This document shows, in pieces, positions 24,429-36,709 of a stretch of 64,000 bases of DNA; the first letter of the stretch is position 1, and every line of letters begins with the position of its first letter. The translations under genes were made by a program, and so were the position numbers. A model generated the notes under the pieces. The model was given only the letters and a program-made list of their open reading frames with translations. It made no database searches and was not told the origin of the DNA. This stretch comes from Piper betle. Taxonomy: Eukaryota; Streptophyta; Magnoliopsida; Piperales; Piperaceae. The stretch lies in contig JAURVB010013313.1 in the NCBI GenBank assembly GCA_033002965.1, forward strand, positions 1-64,000. The letters run 5' to 3'.

Positions 24429-25479
24429 AATAATCTCAAAATCAAAGAAAATATTTATTAAATCCTAATCACAGGGCCTAGTTGTTAGAATTATCTTTTT
24501 CTGCTCTTAAATATCTCTATTATACATTTATATTACATTTGCTCTTTTACTGTCGAGAAAAAATAGTGCTAATGAAAAGAATTTTTTGAAAAAATTGAAA
24601 ATGGAAAGAAGAAAAACATTGGGCCTTTAGTATTTACAAGGGATTATTTTTAAAATTTGCAGGATGACTATTCTATAATCTTTTGGAAGGTCTTGCTTAA
24701 GGTCGGTGGAAATATGTTGCATTTCTTGAAAATTTTTGAGACTGTGATGCGTTGAAAAAAATAAAAATAAAATTGATTGTCACGTTTCCCTCCTGATTTC
24801 TTTTAGCGTTTCTGAATTCAGGTTGGGTTTAGTTTTCTAAGTTAACAGATTCCACCTCTTGCCGGCCAATTTATAACTAGAAATATTTTTTAAAAAAGTA
24901 GTACTATTCACAATTCATAATAGAGGCTTGCGATGGCCATTATTCCTATTCATGTTCATGATCAGGGATTTGTTTGTTTTTTTTTTGGAAAGTCAAAAAA
25001 AACTGTTTATACTCATCTCCTTCCTTACCGGTAATTACTCTGGCAATTAATTTGAGCCGTCTCATGGCCAAATTTAGCCCTCATCGCTCACAACAATACA
25101 TATATCAGTAAGGGGAGTATTGGCAACAACGATGCTAAATCTAGGTTCATTGACGGCACCTAGATCTACTCTTTTCAGCCAACTTCGTCGACCACAAATG
25201 ACTTGTAAAGACGAATCAATCTAATTATTGTAGTGGCTTTAATAATATTTTTTAAAATTAATTAGCTTAAACAAATAAAATTATAGCTTTGAAATATGAC
25301 ATCTTAAATATGTCTATATTTGCATCAGTCTAATTTCAATTTTTTATTGATGATTTTAAGCTCTAAAACATAAAATTATAACACTAAAGCGTGATTTCCT
25401 AAACATATCTAAATTTTCTATTTTAGAATGTTTTTTATTGATGATCCAAAATTCTAAACTACGATCAAAATATATATAT
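24429..25479. other. AT-rich intergenic sequence
   Basis: No gene or repeat structure was recognised. Homopolymer runs and stop codons occur in all frames. Confidence 0.45.
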
Positions 25480-25778
25480 TATAACACCCCAAATCTAATT
25501 TACACTCGGGAACCGAACTGGAATATCACTGGTCCCAGTTAGGTCCGCTAACCCGAACCTAACCCTACAGATCTACTCTCGGTGTCTCGAGATAGAATAT
25601 GTCTATCGCTATACATTGATGAATGTACAAAAATAAACCTACTATGTTACTACATGAATGACATGAAAGCCAATTTACACACTAACAACAATTGTAATAA
25701 AATTATTAAAAATTTTACAAAAAATAAAATAGATAGAATCTCCCCACAAATGTGCAATTAAGGGCGGCCCTATCAATT
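25480..25778 (-). mobile_element. Truncated, old copy of the long LTR family
   Basis: The sequence begins TATAACACCCC, a one-base change from TGTAACACCCC. It follows the family for about 300 bp, including the CGAACC...CTAACCCGAACC words and the GTGTCTCGAGATAG stretch. It stops at a microsatellite located where intact copies have a TA-rich patch. Confidence 0.75.
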
Positions 25779-25779
25779 C

Positions 25780-25849
<70 letters not shown>
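25779..25849. repeat. Compound (CA)n(TA)n microsatellite
   Basis: A CA dinucleotide run passes directly into a TA run over about 70 bp. Confidence 0.95.
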
Positions 25850-26036
25850 GATTTTTACTCGTGTGTGCTGCCTTGTTTGGCAGCGCATAGGCAACTTATG
25901 TTTTTGGGCCGTTGGATCCAAATCCAACGGCTCAGAGCACACACCCAACACCCACCCCCCCACTCGCGCTCCCACCTAGTGCCCTCCCGTGTTCCCACCT
26001 AGTGCCCTCCAGCGCTCCCGCCTGGTGGGCACTCTA
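25850..26036. repeat. Hairpin-bearing segment followed by C-rich sequence
   Basis: Just after the TA run lies a short hairpin (GCTGCC...GGCAGC, about 25868-25884). Next is an inverted repeat with arms GCCGTTGGAT and ATCCAACGGC (about 25908-25931), then a C-rich tract. The layout, TA repeat then hairpin then a CCGT-type inverted repeat, matches the segments at 59122 and 63834 and suggests one dispersed element family. The solo LTR at 26037 split it from 28237 onward. Confidence 0.45.
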
Positions 26037-28236
26037 TGTAACACCCCGTTTCGGTTCACCCGTGAACCGACCCGGAAATGTCACCGGCGACCGAACCGTT
26101 CGCTAATCTACTGGGTTCGGTTAAGCCGACCTGGATCTGCCCTCGGTGTCTCAAGATGGAGATGCAAACATGAAATGCATGGATGGGATGCGTGGGTTCT
26201 AACGTAGTCCTACATGCATGCTATGATGTGCAAGCAAAACAAAACCATGCAATGGCAAGAAATTTTTAATTAAAAATTATCCACAACAAGGGTATATAAA
26301 TATTTTATCAAAATACGATAAAACATAATAATCTACCGTAGCATTCATCATTATCTCTTTCGTTTCAATTGAACCGAGCCTGAACTCCAAACTCACTACT
26401 CATTCACATTTATCCATTCATTTCATATCAAGCAATTTATCTAAACAAACACATCAAAATTATCATTCACGTAGCAATAACACACCGTCATTATATATTA
26501 CACGCGGCAGGTACATGTGTGCGCGGTTCCGTGCTGCTCCTCCGCAGTCCCGACAGCTTTCATCCCTCGCATTTCTCACCTACATATATATAGAAACCGT
26601 CAGTAACGAGTGTTACCGGCCCGGAAAATAACTAATATCAATCTGGCACAGGAGAGCAAACTCTCCTGTTGAATGAAAACCATATACTTCCTCAAGAACT
26701 CTCATCAGGGCACATACGGGAGCCGTCGCCCTCGGGTCGACAGCGTCCCCCTATCTTTCACATTCTCATACCTCGGCTATTTCTCTATCGCTTCTCGCAT
26801 CAAATCTCATTCCTTTCCGCCCTCTGCACCTTCCATATTACTCCTGGCCTTGAGCACGAAGGCCGAGTACTCTCAGGCAGTCGCCTTCAGTACCCTTTGA
26901 AACCACAAGTCTAGACATGTGCTGCAATGCAGTACCCGTGAACCTCCACACTTCTCCGGGTTTGAGGAACTCAAAGGTGGAGTTGTCAGGATCCCTCGGG
27001 AATGAAACGGCTTGTACACCATTCCAGAGCCCACTATCGACTCACACGTGCCCGCTCGCGTAGCACGGTAGTCGGATTTCCTCATTCAATCTCTCACAAA
27101 AATACGAAAACTATACATATATATAGGTCTGGGTTGGGATTTATACAATAGGCCCGAAGGCAACGTGAGCTGGATCTGAAGTTCGAAAACAAACTCGAGG
27201 GATCTCATCCTCGAGGGTTATTAATCCAGAAAATTATTGGCTAAATGGCCCGAGTTAAGTGGGATCCGATAAAACGCCACTTAACTCGTCCTGCATGTAA
27301 TAAATCAAATACACAATAGAATAGCGTAAAACAGAGAACGAGTCCTAAACGGACCTGGTAGAAGCTCCAAACAGGTCCACGCGCCTAGGCGGCGAGCTCC
27401 TACACCGTACCTACACAATCAAGCTAAAAACTAACGCCCGCATGATGAATCACACATCCTATAGCATGCACACACAATCAACACAATCACGCATCAATCA
27501 ACACACATCAACCTATATCAATTCTAGCAAGTCTACTTAGGCTAGTTTGCATTAGATCATGATCATTACCTAGTTACCCTAATTAGTTTCTTAGCCTCCA
27601 TTTTTAACACCACACAATCAAACAAACTTCATATTTTATCCTTAATCAAATCTACATTTATATATATTATTATAACACACAATTCACCAATCCTAGCATG
27701 CAAATTTAACAATCAATACTTTCAAATAATTAAGTTAAAATAAATTATACCTCGCGTCGTCTGAAAATCGGCGGCGACTAGGGTTTTGGAAGGGGGAAGT
27801 GTCGGGGCTGGAGAAAATATACTCCAGTGGCAGTTTTGTAATTAAGTATTGACTCGATTCCTACTCGAGTCAAAATAATAACTAGTTCATAATAAATTCT
27901 AAAAAATCTAGAAAAATATGGAAAAATTCCATAAAATAAAACAAACACAACAACATCCAAATGGCATGCTCTATAACTCAATAACCCGCCCGAATATAAT
28001 CCAACGCGTCCTAACGCGTTATTCGGCCTAAAACTATTTCTACGATCAAACATATAAAAAGAAAAAATACTGCATACTTTCATATATTCTGATAACTCAT
28101 TTCTCACCATCTTCTCGATGTTATCATCATATATTCAGGTACACCTGACTCTCATCACTCATAACTCACGACTGGCCTCGACTCAGCTCACGGTTCATGA
28201 AACTGGACTCGACTCGAGCGAGTCACGGGTTTTACA
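26037..28236 (-). mobile_element. Solo LTR, minus orientation, second subfamily, target duplication CTCTA
   Basis: It starts TGTAACACCCCG and ends GGGTTTTACA between perfect CTCTA duplications (26032-26036 and 28237-28241). At 2.2 kb it is shorter than most copies and lacks most of the GC-rich island. Its terminal sequence (around CGGAAATGTCACCGGCGACC) and hairpin arms (CAGGAGAG/CTCTCCTG, 26649-26668) are shared with the copy at 36710-39547, so the two form a subfamily. Confidence 0.9.
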
Positions 28237-28440
28237 CTCTACCCACCCCCCCCCCACGCCGCACCTTGCCCCCCCTTGTCGTGGCCCCTTCGCCATAAGA
28301 GCACACCGCCTCCTGGCCCCCCACCTGCCGCCTCCTGCAACCCCCCCCCCAAAGGCCCCTGCCCCCTTGCCACCAGGCGCCGCCCCCAGCCACCTATATG
28401 GCCTCCCCTCCTGCTCGCAGCCTGCCTCCCCTTGACACTA
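28237..28440. repeat. C-rich low-complexity tract
   Basis: C runs and CCGCC/CCCC words continue the C-rich sequence left of the solo LTR at 26037. Once the LTR and its duplication are removed, the two form one tract. No gene is supported here. Confidence 0.6.
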
Positions 28441-28780
28441 AGAACTCATTGGGTTGGGCATAAAAAAATTTTAATGGGCTTTATGCTTAAATTAAACAGT
28501 GAATTACAAAACAATTAAAAAAATTTTTTGAAGACATATTAGTTGCCTTGATTTCTTATACTTATGTTTCTACCGCTATAAAAAAATATATTTTAGGTCA
28601 AAAATATTTGTGAGTGCAGTCAAGGAGGCCAGATTTACATCTATCAGCTAAGATCAAATCTAGCCGAAGACGAGCATTCAGGTAAGAATTAAAAGTACTT
28701 TGACTAAATTAAATTATGTTTATTGCTACTATTTTAGTTAAAAATAATCTTAGTTTTTTTAAATTTTGTATTTTTTAAGA

Positions 28781-30924
28781 ATGGACAATCATCAAGATAA
28801 CATATGTGAGGAAGAAGTATCAGGTCAACATATTACAATAGTCTATCCTAGTGTAGAAGATGAGTTTAAACCGAAGGTGGGAATGAAATTTGATTATTTA
28901 GACGATGCACTCAACTTCTACAGTAGTTACTAAAAAATGGCCGGATTTGGGTTACTTAAACATAGTACAAATTATCATAAGAGAACAAAAGAGTTATGGT
29001 TGCAAGTGTTTGTGTGTTTTAAAGAAGGACATATAAAAGAAAATGAGGGACACAGAGAAATACCCCACAAAGGAAAAAAGAGAAGTTAGCTTATAATTAG
29101 AGAAGATTGTCATGCACGCATCAGGGTAACTAAAAATATAGAGGGCACATGGAAGGTCATGTAATCCTGACACCATCAAAAACTCAATTTCTCAAGTCAC
29201 ATAGGCATGTTACAAATGTGCACCAAAATTTGATTGACACATTTGGAGAGGCTAACATAAGAACTTCTCAACTAATGTCTGTACTAGAAATTGAAGCAAG
29301 TGGGGTTGAAAATATTGGTTGTACAGAAAAAGATATTAGAAATGCCCAGACAAGAAGTAAAGAAGAGATAAAGGAAATAGATGCCCAATTATTGTTGGAA
29401 CATTTGGAGGAAATGAAAGAAATGAATGACTCCTTTTATTCCTAAGAAATAGATGATGAGGGTAGATTGAAGCATTGTTTTGGGCAAATGGAATTACAAG
29501 AAAAATTATCAGCTTTTCCCAGATGTGATGATTTTTGATACAACATATAATACAAATAAATATGCATTTGTTTTTGCATTGTTTACTGGAGTAAACCATC
29601 ACAGGCAAACAATTATATTTGGATGTGTTTTTTTATGTAATGAGAAGACTAAGTTGTTTGTTTGGCTATTTGAAACATTTTTGAAATGCATGGATGGAAG
29701 TTATCCAGGGGCAATTGTTACTGATCAAGATCCTGCAATGGATAAAGCAACTAAATTGACATTTCCTTCAATATAACATCGTCTTTGTATTTGGCATATC
29801 CTTAAGAAGAAAAGTGAAAATTTGGGTGCAATTGCTCACAAAAGGGAGTTTTATGAGTCATTCCATAGTTTAATTTATGGTACCGAAAATAAAGAAGAAT
29901 TTGAATCACACTAAAGTGTAATAATGAAAGACAATTGCTTGGAGGAAAATGAGTGGTTAAAATCTATATATGCAATTTGTCATGATTGGGTACCCGTGTA
30001 TAGCAAAAGTATATTTTTGGCTGGTATAAGAAGTTCGCAACAAAGTGAATCTCAAAACTCATTTTACTCAAGATATGTGAACAAAAAAAATAGCCCTATT
30101 GAATTTATACATAGATTTGAGAGAGCCATCAAAAGACAGAGATTGAACGAGGCAAAAATCTTATGAAAACTCATATAAAAGCCCCAAATTGGTCACTCCA
30201 ATCAAGATGGAATCTAAGATGGCAAAGGTTTATACTCGAAAAATATTTTGTAAATTTCAAGAAGAATTACAATACAGTTTAGTTTGTTGCTCATCTCATA
30301 AGAAATTAGATGAGGATGATATTGAACAGTATGATGTAATATGTTGTAGAAATAATGAAGAGTTGGTTGCACATGTTACTTACAAGGGAGTTGACAGTAG
30401 ATGCACATGTAGTTGTTAACTTTTGAAAGTGAAGGTATTCCATGTAGGCATTTCTATATATACTGATATTAAATGAGAGGGATATTTTTCTTGAACTCTA
30501 TATCATAAAGAGATGGACATTTGAAATAGCAAAGGAAGTTGTTTTGACGGTGATGGAGTGCAACTTCGTTCTGATTTCAACCAAACTTTATTCTATAATT
30601 GGCGATGAATTACACTGTCTATTTAATCAATGGGCCAAAAGTGCATATTCATCCTCTGAGAAATTTAACCTCACCAAGCAAAAACTTTTAGAGATAGAGA
30701 AAGTGGTCGAAGATGTGGTAGATGATCCACAACATGGAATACAAGTACATCCACCAGCACAATCAAAGACAAAAGGAAGTGGTAAAAGATGGAAGAGTGG
30801 TAAAGAACTTACAATGGACCATCTGGTAAAAGATAGGCTATGCCATGGTTGCAATAAACGGGGAGTCAGGCTTGATAAGCGCACTTGCCCTGCAATTGTT
30901 AGCACTTCAAGTAATGTTGTTTGA
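28781..30924 (+). pseudogene. FAR1/FRS-type (MULE-derived) transposase pseudogene
   Basis: From a start at 28781 the sequence encodes a FAR1 DNA-binding domain opening (PKVGMKFDYLDDALNFYSSY). A stop at 28931 interrupts it. A linker (PSKTQFLKSHRHV, LIDTFGEANIRTSQ, GCTEKDIRNAQ) follows, then the MULE transposase core: VMIFDTTYNTNKYAF (first Asp), GVNHHRQTIIFG, IVTDQDPAMDKAT (second Asp) and HRLCIWHI. Later parts include a Cys-rich SWIM-like remnant (SRCTCSC, about 30400) and a C-terminal CHGCNKRGVRLDKRTCP motif. Stops or frameshifts occur at about 28931, 29092, 29159, 29443, 29774, 29912, 30164 and 30418. FAR1/FHY3 relatives are transcription factors domesticated from Mutator-like transposases. 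This copy is dead and could be a relic of either a transposon or a host FRS gene. Confidence 0.85.
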
Positions 30925-31357
30925 CATCAACCCTTGTTTTGATCTTTTTTATATATAATTTATGTGATTGTTTTCTATATTTTGTTTTTTAAATATGTAG
31001 GCAAATAAATGTTCCATCTGAAAGTGGAGTCGTGGCATCTATTCAGGGGTGTTAGTGCGGTGATGGCAAATCTCAAAGCAGTGATGCAAAACGACTCTGA
31101 TAGCTCCGACTGTATAATGCTAGTGATTTGTAACTTGTTTCCATGAATTGTTATTGATTTTAATTAAACTTGACAAATTTGTAACTTATAAGTTTGTACT
31201 TTTATTCATCATGTGGAAGAAAGTTAAATGAGATGGCTCTCATTTGTTTTGATTTTGATGTGTTGCCGACTTCATCAACAAAATTTAAATGTAATCAAAA
31301 TATATAAGAGTTTGCCAATTTTTGTAATTTATAGTTGATCGCAAAATTAAGTTTTCA

Positions 31358-31887
31358 ACTGTTTACCGAGTTAGGATGCATTATTTCAGAATGTTAACTC
31401 GAGTCAGGACCAAGTCAAGATTTTATTGACTCGAGTCCAGACCGAGTCAATCTTTTATTGGCTTGACTCGAGTCAATACTGAGTCAATTATTTATTTACT
31501 TGATTCGAGTCGATACCAAGTCAATTATTTATTCATTTGACTCAAGTCAATACCGAGTTAATTATTTATTGACTTGACTCGAGTTGATATCAAGTCAATT
31601 TTTTATTTACTTAACTCGAGTCATTACCAAGTCTAGTTTTTTTTACTCGAGTTGAGCCCGAGTCGCGGCTGCGAATGGTGGCGGGTGTGGTGGTGGGGGT
31701 GGCGGCTGGGGCAGTGCCGGCGATGGCGAGGGGTGGTAGGCTCGGTCAAGGATGGCGACGGCAGGGGGCGGTCAGATGCGTCAGGGCCGACGGCGAAGAC
31801 AGGGGGCGGTCAGTTGGGTCGGGGCCGGCGGTGGCAAGTGGTGATGGCGGGTGTTAGCGGGTGGCAGAGGCAGGGGGCGGCGGCGGG
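31358..31887 (+). mobile_element. Rearranged fragment of the long LTR family
   Basis: It opens with GTTTACCGAGTTAGGATGCATTA, close to the family's GTTTACCGCGTTAGGATGCGTTA. The following GACTCGAGTC...GAGTCAAT phrase is expanded into a tandem array. The GC-rich end (about 31660-31887) corresponds in position to the family's GC-rich island but has its own CAGGGGGCGGTCAG repeats. It abuts the old minus-strand LTR. Confidence 0.5.
31393..31645 (+). repeat. Tandem array of a 37-bp unit, about 7 degenerate copies
   Basis: Each unit begins with a form of GACTCGAGTC, then GAGTCAA about ten bases later, then TTATTTATT and CTT. The period is 37 bp over seven copies, with roughly 15-25% variation. The unit resembles the single-copy phrase GACTCGAGTAGGAATCGAG at 37114 in the LTR family, from which it probably arose. 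Confidence 0.85.
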
Positions 31888-32470
31888 GTTCTTGACCCAC
31901 TTGTGCATTCTATTCACATTTCACATCATATCATCCTCAAAATATTTTACATGCTATCATCTGTCATGTGTGTATGCAAAAGACATCACTGCTTCTCCGT
32001 TCAAGTTGGCTCATCCTACTCATGTTCATCACCTACATATATTATAAAAATAAGTCAGTAACGAGTGTTACTGGTCCAAAAATATAACTAATATCAAGCT
32101 GGCTATGAGAGCAAACTCTCATATGAAAAAAACATTCACATACTTCTCGTGAACTCTCTAAAGGGCACCTACTAAGGAACCACTTGGCTGCAGACTTGGT
32201 AGCATCCCAAATTGACTGTTCTGCTACTGCTGATGCCTCTCTCAGCATTTTCTCATTTCATTTGCTAGTTCCTCAGGACTAGTAGTATATCCTAAGCCCT
32301 CTCCTTACCTCCATAATTATCCTGACCTTGAGCGAAGACCGAGTACTCTCAAACAGTCGCTTTTAGTACCCTTTGAACCACACGTCCAGACATGCATTGT
32401 ACTAAATAATACCCGTAACCCTCCACGTTTCTCCAGGTGTGAGGAACTCAAAACGGGAATTGTCAGGATC

Positions 32471-35400
32471 TGTAAAACCCACGATTCGAGTCAAGGGTTT
32501 TATATTCAGAACTAGCCAGTTCGACCGTTATTTTTTAGTCGAGTCAGTTTCAAAACACGTGTACTGAGCCGATGCCGGTCACGTGTATGAGTAATGAGGG
32601 TCATGTATACCCAAGTATATGATGATAACGTCATGAACACAGCAGAGCATAATGAGTTATCAGAATATATGAGAGTATGTCACTTATGTTTTTTTTATTT
32701 TTATATATAGTGGATCGTAGAATTAGTTTTAGGCCGTTTACCGCGTTAGGATGCGTTACAGACAGTTTGGGTGGGTTGATAGTTCTAGAGCATATCATTA
32801 TGATGTTTTAGTGTTTGTTTGATTTTACGGGATATTTCCGATTTTTATGATTTTTTTAAGGATTTAATACGACTTAGTTATTATATTTGACTCGAGCCGG
32901 AGACAAGTCAAGTCTTATTTACGAAATTGCCACCCAGTTATTTTTCTCCTCCCGACATCTTCTTCCCAAAACCCTTCCCGACGCCTCCCCCATGCATGCC
33001 ACCGTCGCCGCCGCCGACGCGACCCAGCCGCCGATTGTCGCCGCCTAGCCTTGCCATGGTGTTGTTGTACCGCCCCGACCAACTTCGGCCATTGTCTGGC
33101 TGTTGCGACGCCGGAATCGCCGCGCCTAGCGCCGAGCTCGGGTTGTGACCGCATCATCCATTTCGTTGCTGGAGACCGTCGCCACCACGATCGGGTGGTC
33201 GCCTCGACACCTTCGACCCCTAGCGACCTTCCCCGACCTGAACGGAGGCCAACGCCGCCCATCCCGGCCGGATCTCGACACCACCATGGCCAGCCCCTAT
33301 TTTAACCATTTTCTGGCAAGCCGCCGCCTCCACCAACCACGTCTACGCCGTAGATGCATGGGGCCCGCCGAGCCAGTTCCAATAGTACCCAATATGACCC
33401 TATCCAACTAGTAGATGCCGCCGGAAAACCGCCGAAAAGGTGCCGAAAAACCTCTGAAGTCATCGGAAAACCGCCAGAACATACCAAAAAATCGGATTCA
33501 TAGGAATTCACCAAATCTTCTGCGGAGCTCATCCAGCCGATCCTGATCGATCGTCAGACGCTGATGAGCACCAAATTCGAGCTCCGAGACGCGCAACAGA
33601 ACCCTAGCCATCGCCGATTGCCGACGACGTGAGGTATAATTACCTCCGATTTGATTATTTAAAATTAATGATGATTGTTAGCATAACATGTTAGAATTGG
33701 TTAGTTGTCGGGATAAATGTATGACTATGAATGAAATCATGATTGTATGATGCAATTAATTGAGAATGAAGGTTAAGTGATCTAATGAGGCAGATCGAGT
33801 CTCAGGATGATAAGTGATCAGGACGTAACTTTGAAAAACCCAATAAAATTGGTATAAATAGGATGAGTTGGAATTATTTACATTTATGATTATTTAACTG
33901 TTGCTAGATGTTGATGATTGAATTGTGTGTGATGTTTATTGAGTTTGATGCATCATTTAGTTAGCGGGCGTTAGTATTTAGTTTTAATGTGTAGGTACGT
34001 TGTAAGAGCTCACCGCCTAGGCGCAATGACACGCTTGGAGCTTCTACCAGGTCTGTTTAGGACTCGAATCTGATTTTACTCTCTTCTATTGTATGTTTTA
34101 TTTAATGCCTGTAGGGCGGGTTAAGTGGCGTTTTATCGAATCCCACTTAACTCGGGCCATCTGGCCGAACAGATTTCCTGATTAATAACCCCTCGAGGAT
34201 AAGATCCCTCGAGGATGATTTCGAAAACAAGATCCACCACAAGTTGCCTTTGGGCCTATTATATAAATCCCTACCCAGCCCTATATATATGTAGTTTTTG
34301 CGTTGTTAGTGAGACAAGAGATGGAGAAACCGACTGCACATACCATGAGTGGATGCCGTGACAATCAAAGCGGGCTATGGATTAGTGCGAGCGGACTGTT
34401 CCATTCCCGAGGGATTCTGACAACTTCGTGTTTGAGTTCCTCACACCCAGAGAACGTGGAGGTTTACGAGTATTGTTTAGTACAGCGCATGTCCGAACGT
34501 GTGGTTCAAAGGGTACTAAAGGCGACTGTTAAGTGTTTAAAATATATAATATTTACCCATGTTTTTAATATGATTTTGTACTTCCCGAGTATAAACATTA
34601 TTAATTAAGTAATATTTTACTTTATTTTTTTAGTTAATTAATATTTTATTATATATGCTTAATTTTGGTGTTTCAATGCAGAAAAGGATGAATAAATTAA
34701 GCTTTGGATTTGATTGGTCATGACACTTGGCGCCACCCAATGGCTACAATTCATGGTGTTCAATAGAGTCGAACAGTTGGAAACTTGAAGGGACATTATA
34801 ATTAATTAGATTACGTCGATTTGTGAACACCCTCTTCGAATTCTTGTATCTCCACTTCTATATAAAGGGGTGGTCATTTGTTGTTGATCATATCTCATCT
34901 CTTGGCTTCGGAGTGTAGTGAAAGTAGTAGTTTTAGTTTTTGTAATTTCTTTCTCTTTTATAATAAAAATTAGTTTCTTCTTTATAATGTTTTCTATTTT
35001 TATTATGGAGTAGTCTCTTATTTTCGTTCTAGAGAAGAATGGAACTTAACATGATTTAATTGAATTTATTTCAAGCTTTTACTCTTTTATTCAATCGTAT
35101 TGTTTGAATTATCATATTCTTAATGCTAAGAATAGATTGATCACCTATTTCTTAGATCATGAGGTTTAATTAGATTTCGGGAGAAATTAATTAGATTAGT
35201 CATTGGTAGTTCATCATACGACGAGTCTTTTGACTTGTTTGTCGTTGTGGTCGGAAGATACACAACACCGTATGCGGTTGTAAGGCAATTCTTAATGCGT
35301 TATTTTGTTGATTAATCAATTATCACCGGGAGGTAGAAATTGAGGCAAAATAATAGAAGCATGAAGGAGCGGGAGCCACCATGTCATATAATTATCCTAG

Positions 35401-36626
35401 ATCGACAATCCGAGGGAATAAAAGATAAGAGTAAGATATGATGAAGATTAAATTCATATTAAGGGAAATTCGACTCTAGAACGAGTTTTATAATTTTAAC
35501 TTCACTTTTTATTTAAGTTAGTATTTAGATTCCGTTAAGTTAATTATTTCTGTTTTGTTCTTAATTTTATTTTCTTTAATTAATTTAAGGAAATTCATCT
35601 TTCTGTGGGAACGATACTCTAATTTATCATCATACTACTTGTTTCGACCGTGTATACTTGCATGTCACTAAAATCATTCGAACAGCGACTGCCTGAGAGT
35701 ACTCGGCCTTCGTGCTCAAGGCCAGGAGAAATATGGACGTAGGGAGAGGGCTTAGGATTTGAGACCAGAAAATGAAGTAAGAAAATGCCAAGAGCGGCAT
35801 TAGTAGTAGCAGATCAGTAAGTTCGGGATGCAACCGGGTCTGCAGCCCAGTGGCTCCTCAGTAGTGCCCTTTAGAGTGTTCACATGGAGTATATGATGTT
35901 TTCTTTCATATGAGAGTTTGCTCTCATAGCCAGTTTGTTATAGTTATTTTATTTTTCAGACCAGTAACACTTGTTACTGACGTGTTTTTATACTATATGT
36001 AGGTAATAATTACGAGTTGGAGGAGTTAGCTTGGACGAAAGAGCACTGTTGTCGCTTGCACACATGTCAGTCGATAGAGTGGTTAATATTCTATTTATGA
36101 TGCTATTATATTGTGAATGTTGTGAAATACTAAGACATGATAGGATATGAATAAATGCAATGAGATGATGTTATGACGTGATGAAAAGCTAAGACATGAT
36201 GACAAGAGGTGAAATGTGATCAGAGCGCGCAACGGAAGTATGGTGGGTTGAAACTCAAGTTCCATAATGAGTATACAGTATATTAGATTATGTGTGATTG
36301 GAATTATTGATATATGCATATATATTGATATATGTTGTTTTGACAGGGTGGACCCTAATTGCACTTTTAAGGGAGACTCTATCAAATTATTTTAGAATTT
36401 TTATTGAGTTTGATCGTAATTGTATTGGTGTGTACATTGAATTGCATGTCATTCATGTAGTACCATGTTAGCATTCTGTGCATTCATCCATGCATGAAGA
36501 GTAATATCTTCATCTTAAGACGCCGAGATCAAATCCGTGCGAGTTGGGTTTGGGTTAGCTGACCTAACTGGGGCCTGTAACATGCCGGTTTGGTTCACGA
36601 GCGTGGACTAGATTTGGGGTGTTACA
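32471..36626 (+). mobile_element. Solo LTR nested in the old LTR; target duplication GGATC/GGATT
   Basis: It begins TGTAAAACCC and ends GGGGTGTTACA. The flanking 5-mers GGATC (32466-32470) and GGATT (36627-36631) differ at one base. The hairpin is at 35909-35928 and the palindrome at 35962-35979. An unrelated LTR (34527-35684) interrupts it; without that insert it is about 3.0 kb. No internal retrotransposon domain is present. Confidence 0.88.
34527..35684 (+). mobile_element. Solo LTR of a different family, 1158 bp, target duplication GCGAC
   Basis: It begins TGTTAAGTG and ends TTCGAACA between perfect GCGAC duplications (34522-34526 and 35685-35689). The interior has a TATA-like CTATATAAAGG near 34858, T-rich transcribed-looking sequence and AATAAAA signals, and near the end GGGAACGATAC, a phrase I associate with long Ty3/Gypsy LTRs. 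It carries no coding domain. Orientation follows the TATA motif and is inferred. Confidence 0.85.
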
Positions 36627-36709
36627 GGATTCCTCGAGATTGGAACAGCCCACTTTGACTGGCATGTGCACCCACTCATGGTACATACGAGTCGGTTTCC
36701 CATCTCTCG

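Noticed and set aside
31393..31645. CRISPR-like array
   Set aside because: Units are head-to-tail 37-bp copies with no unique spacers, in a plant retrotransposon context.
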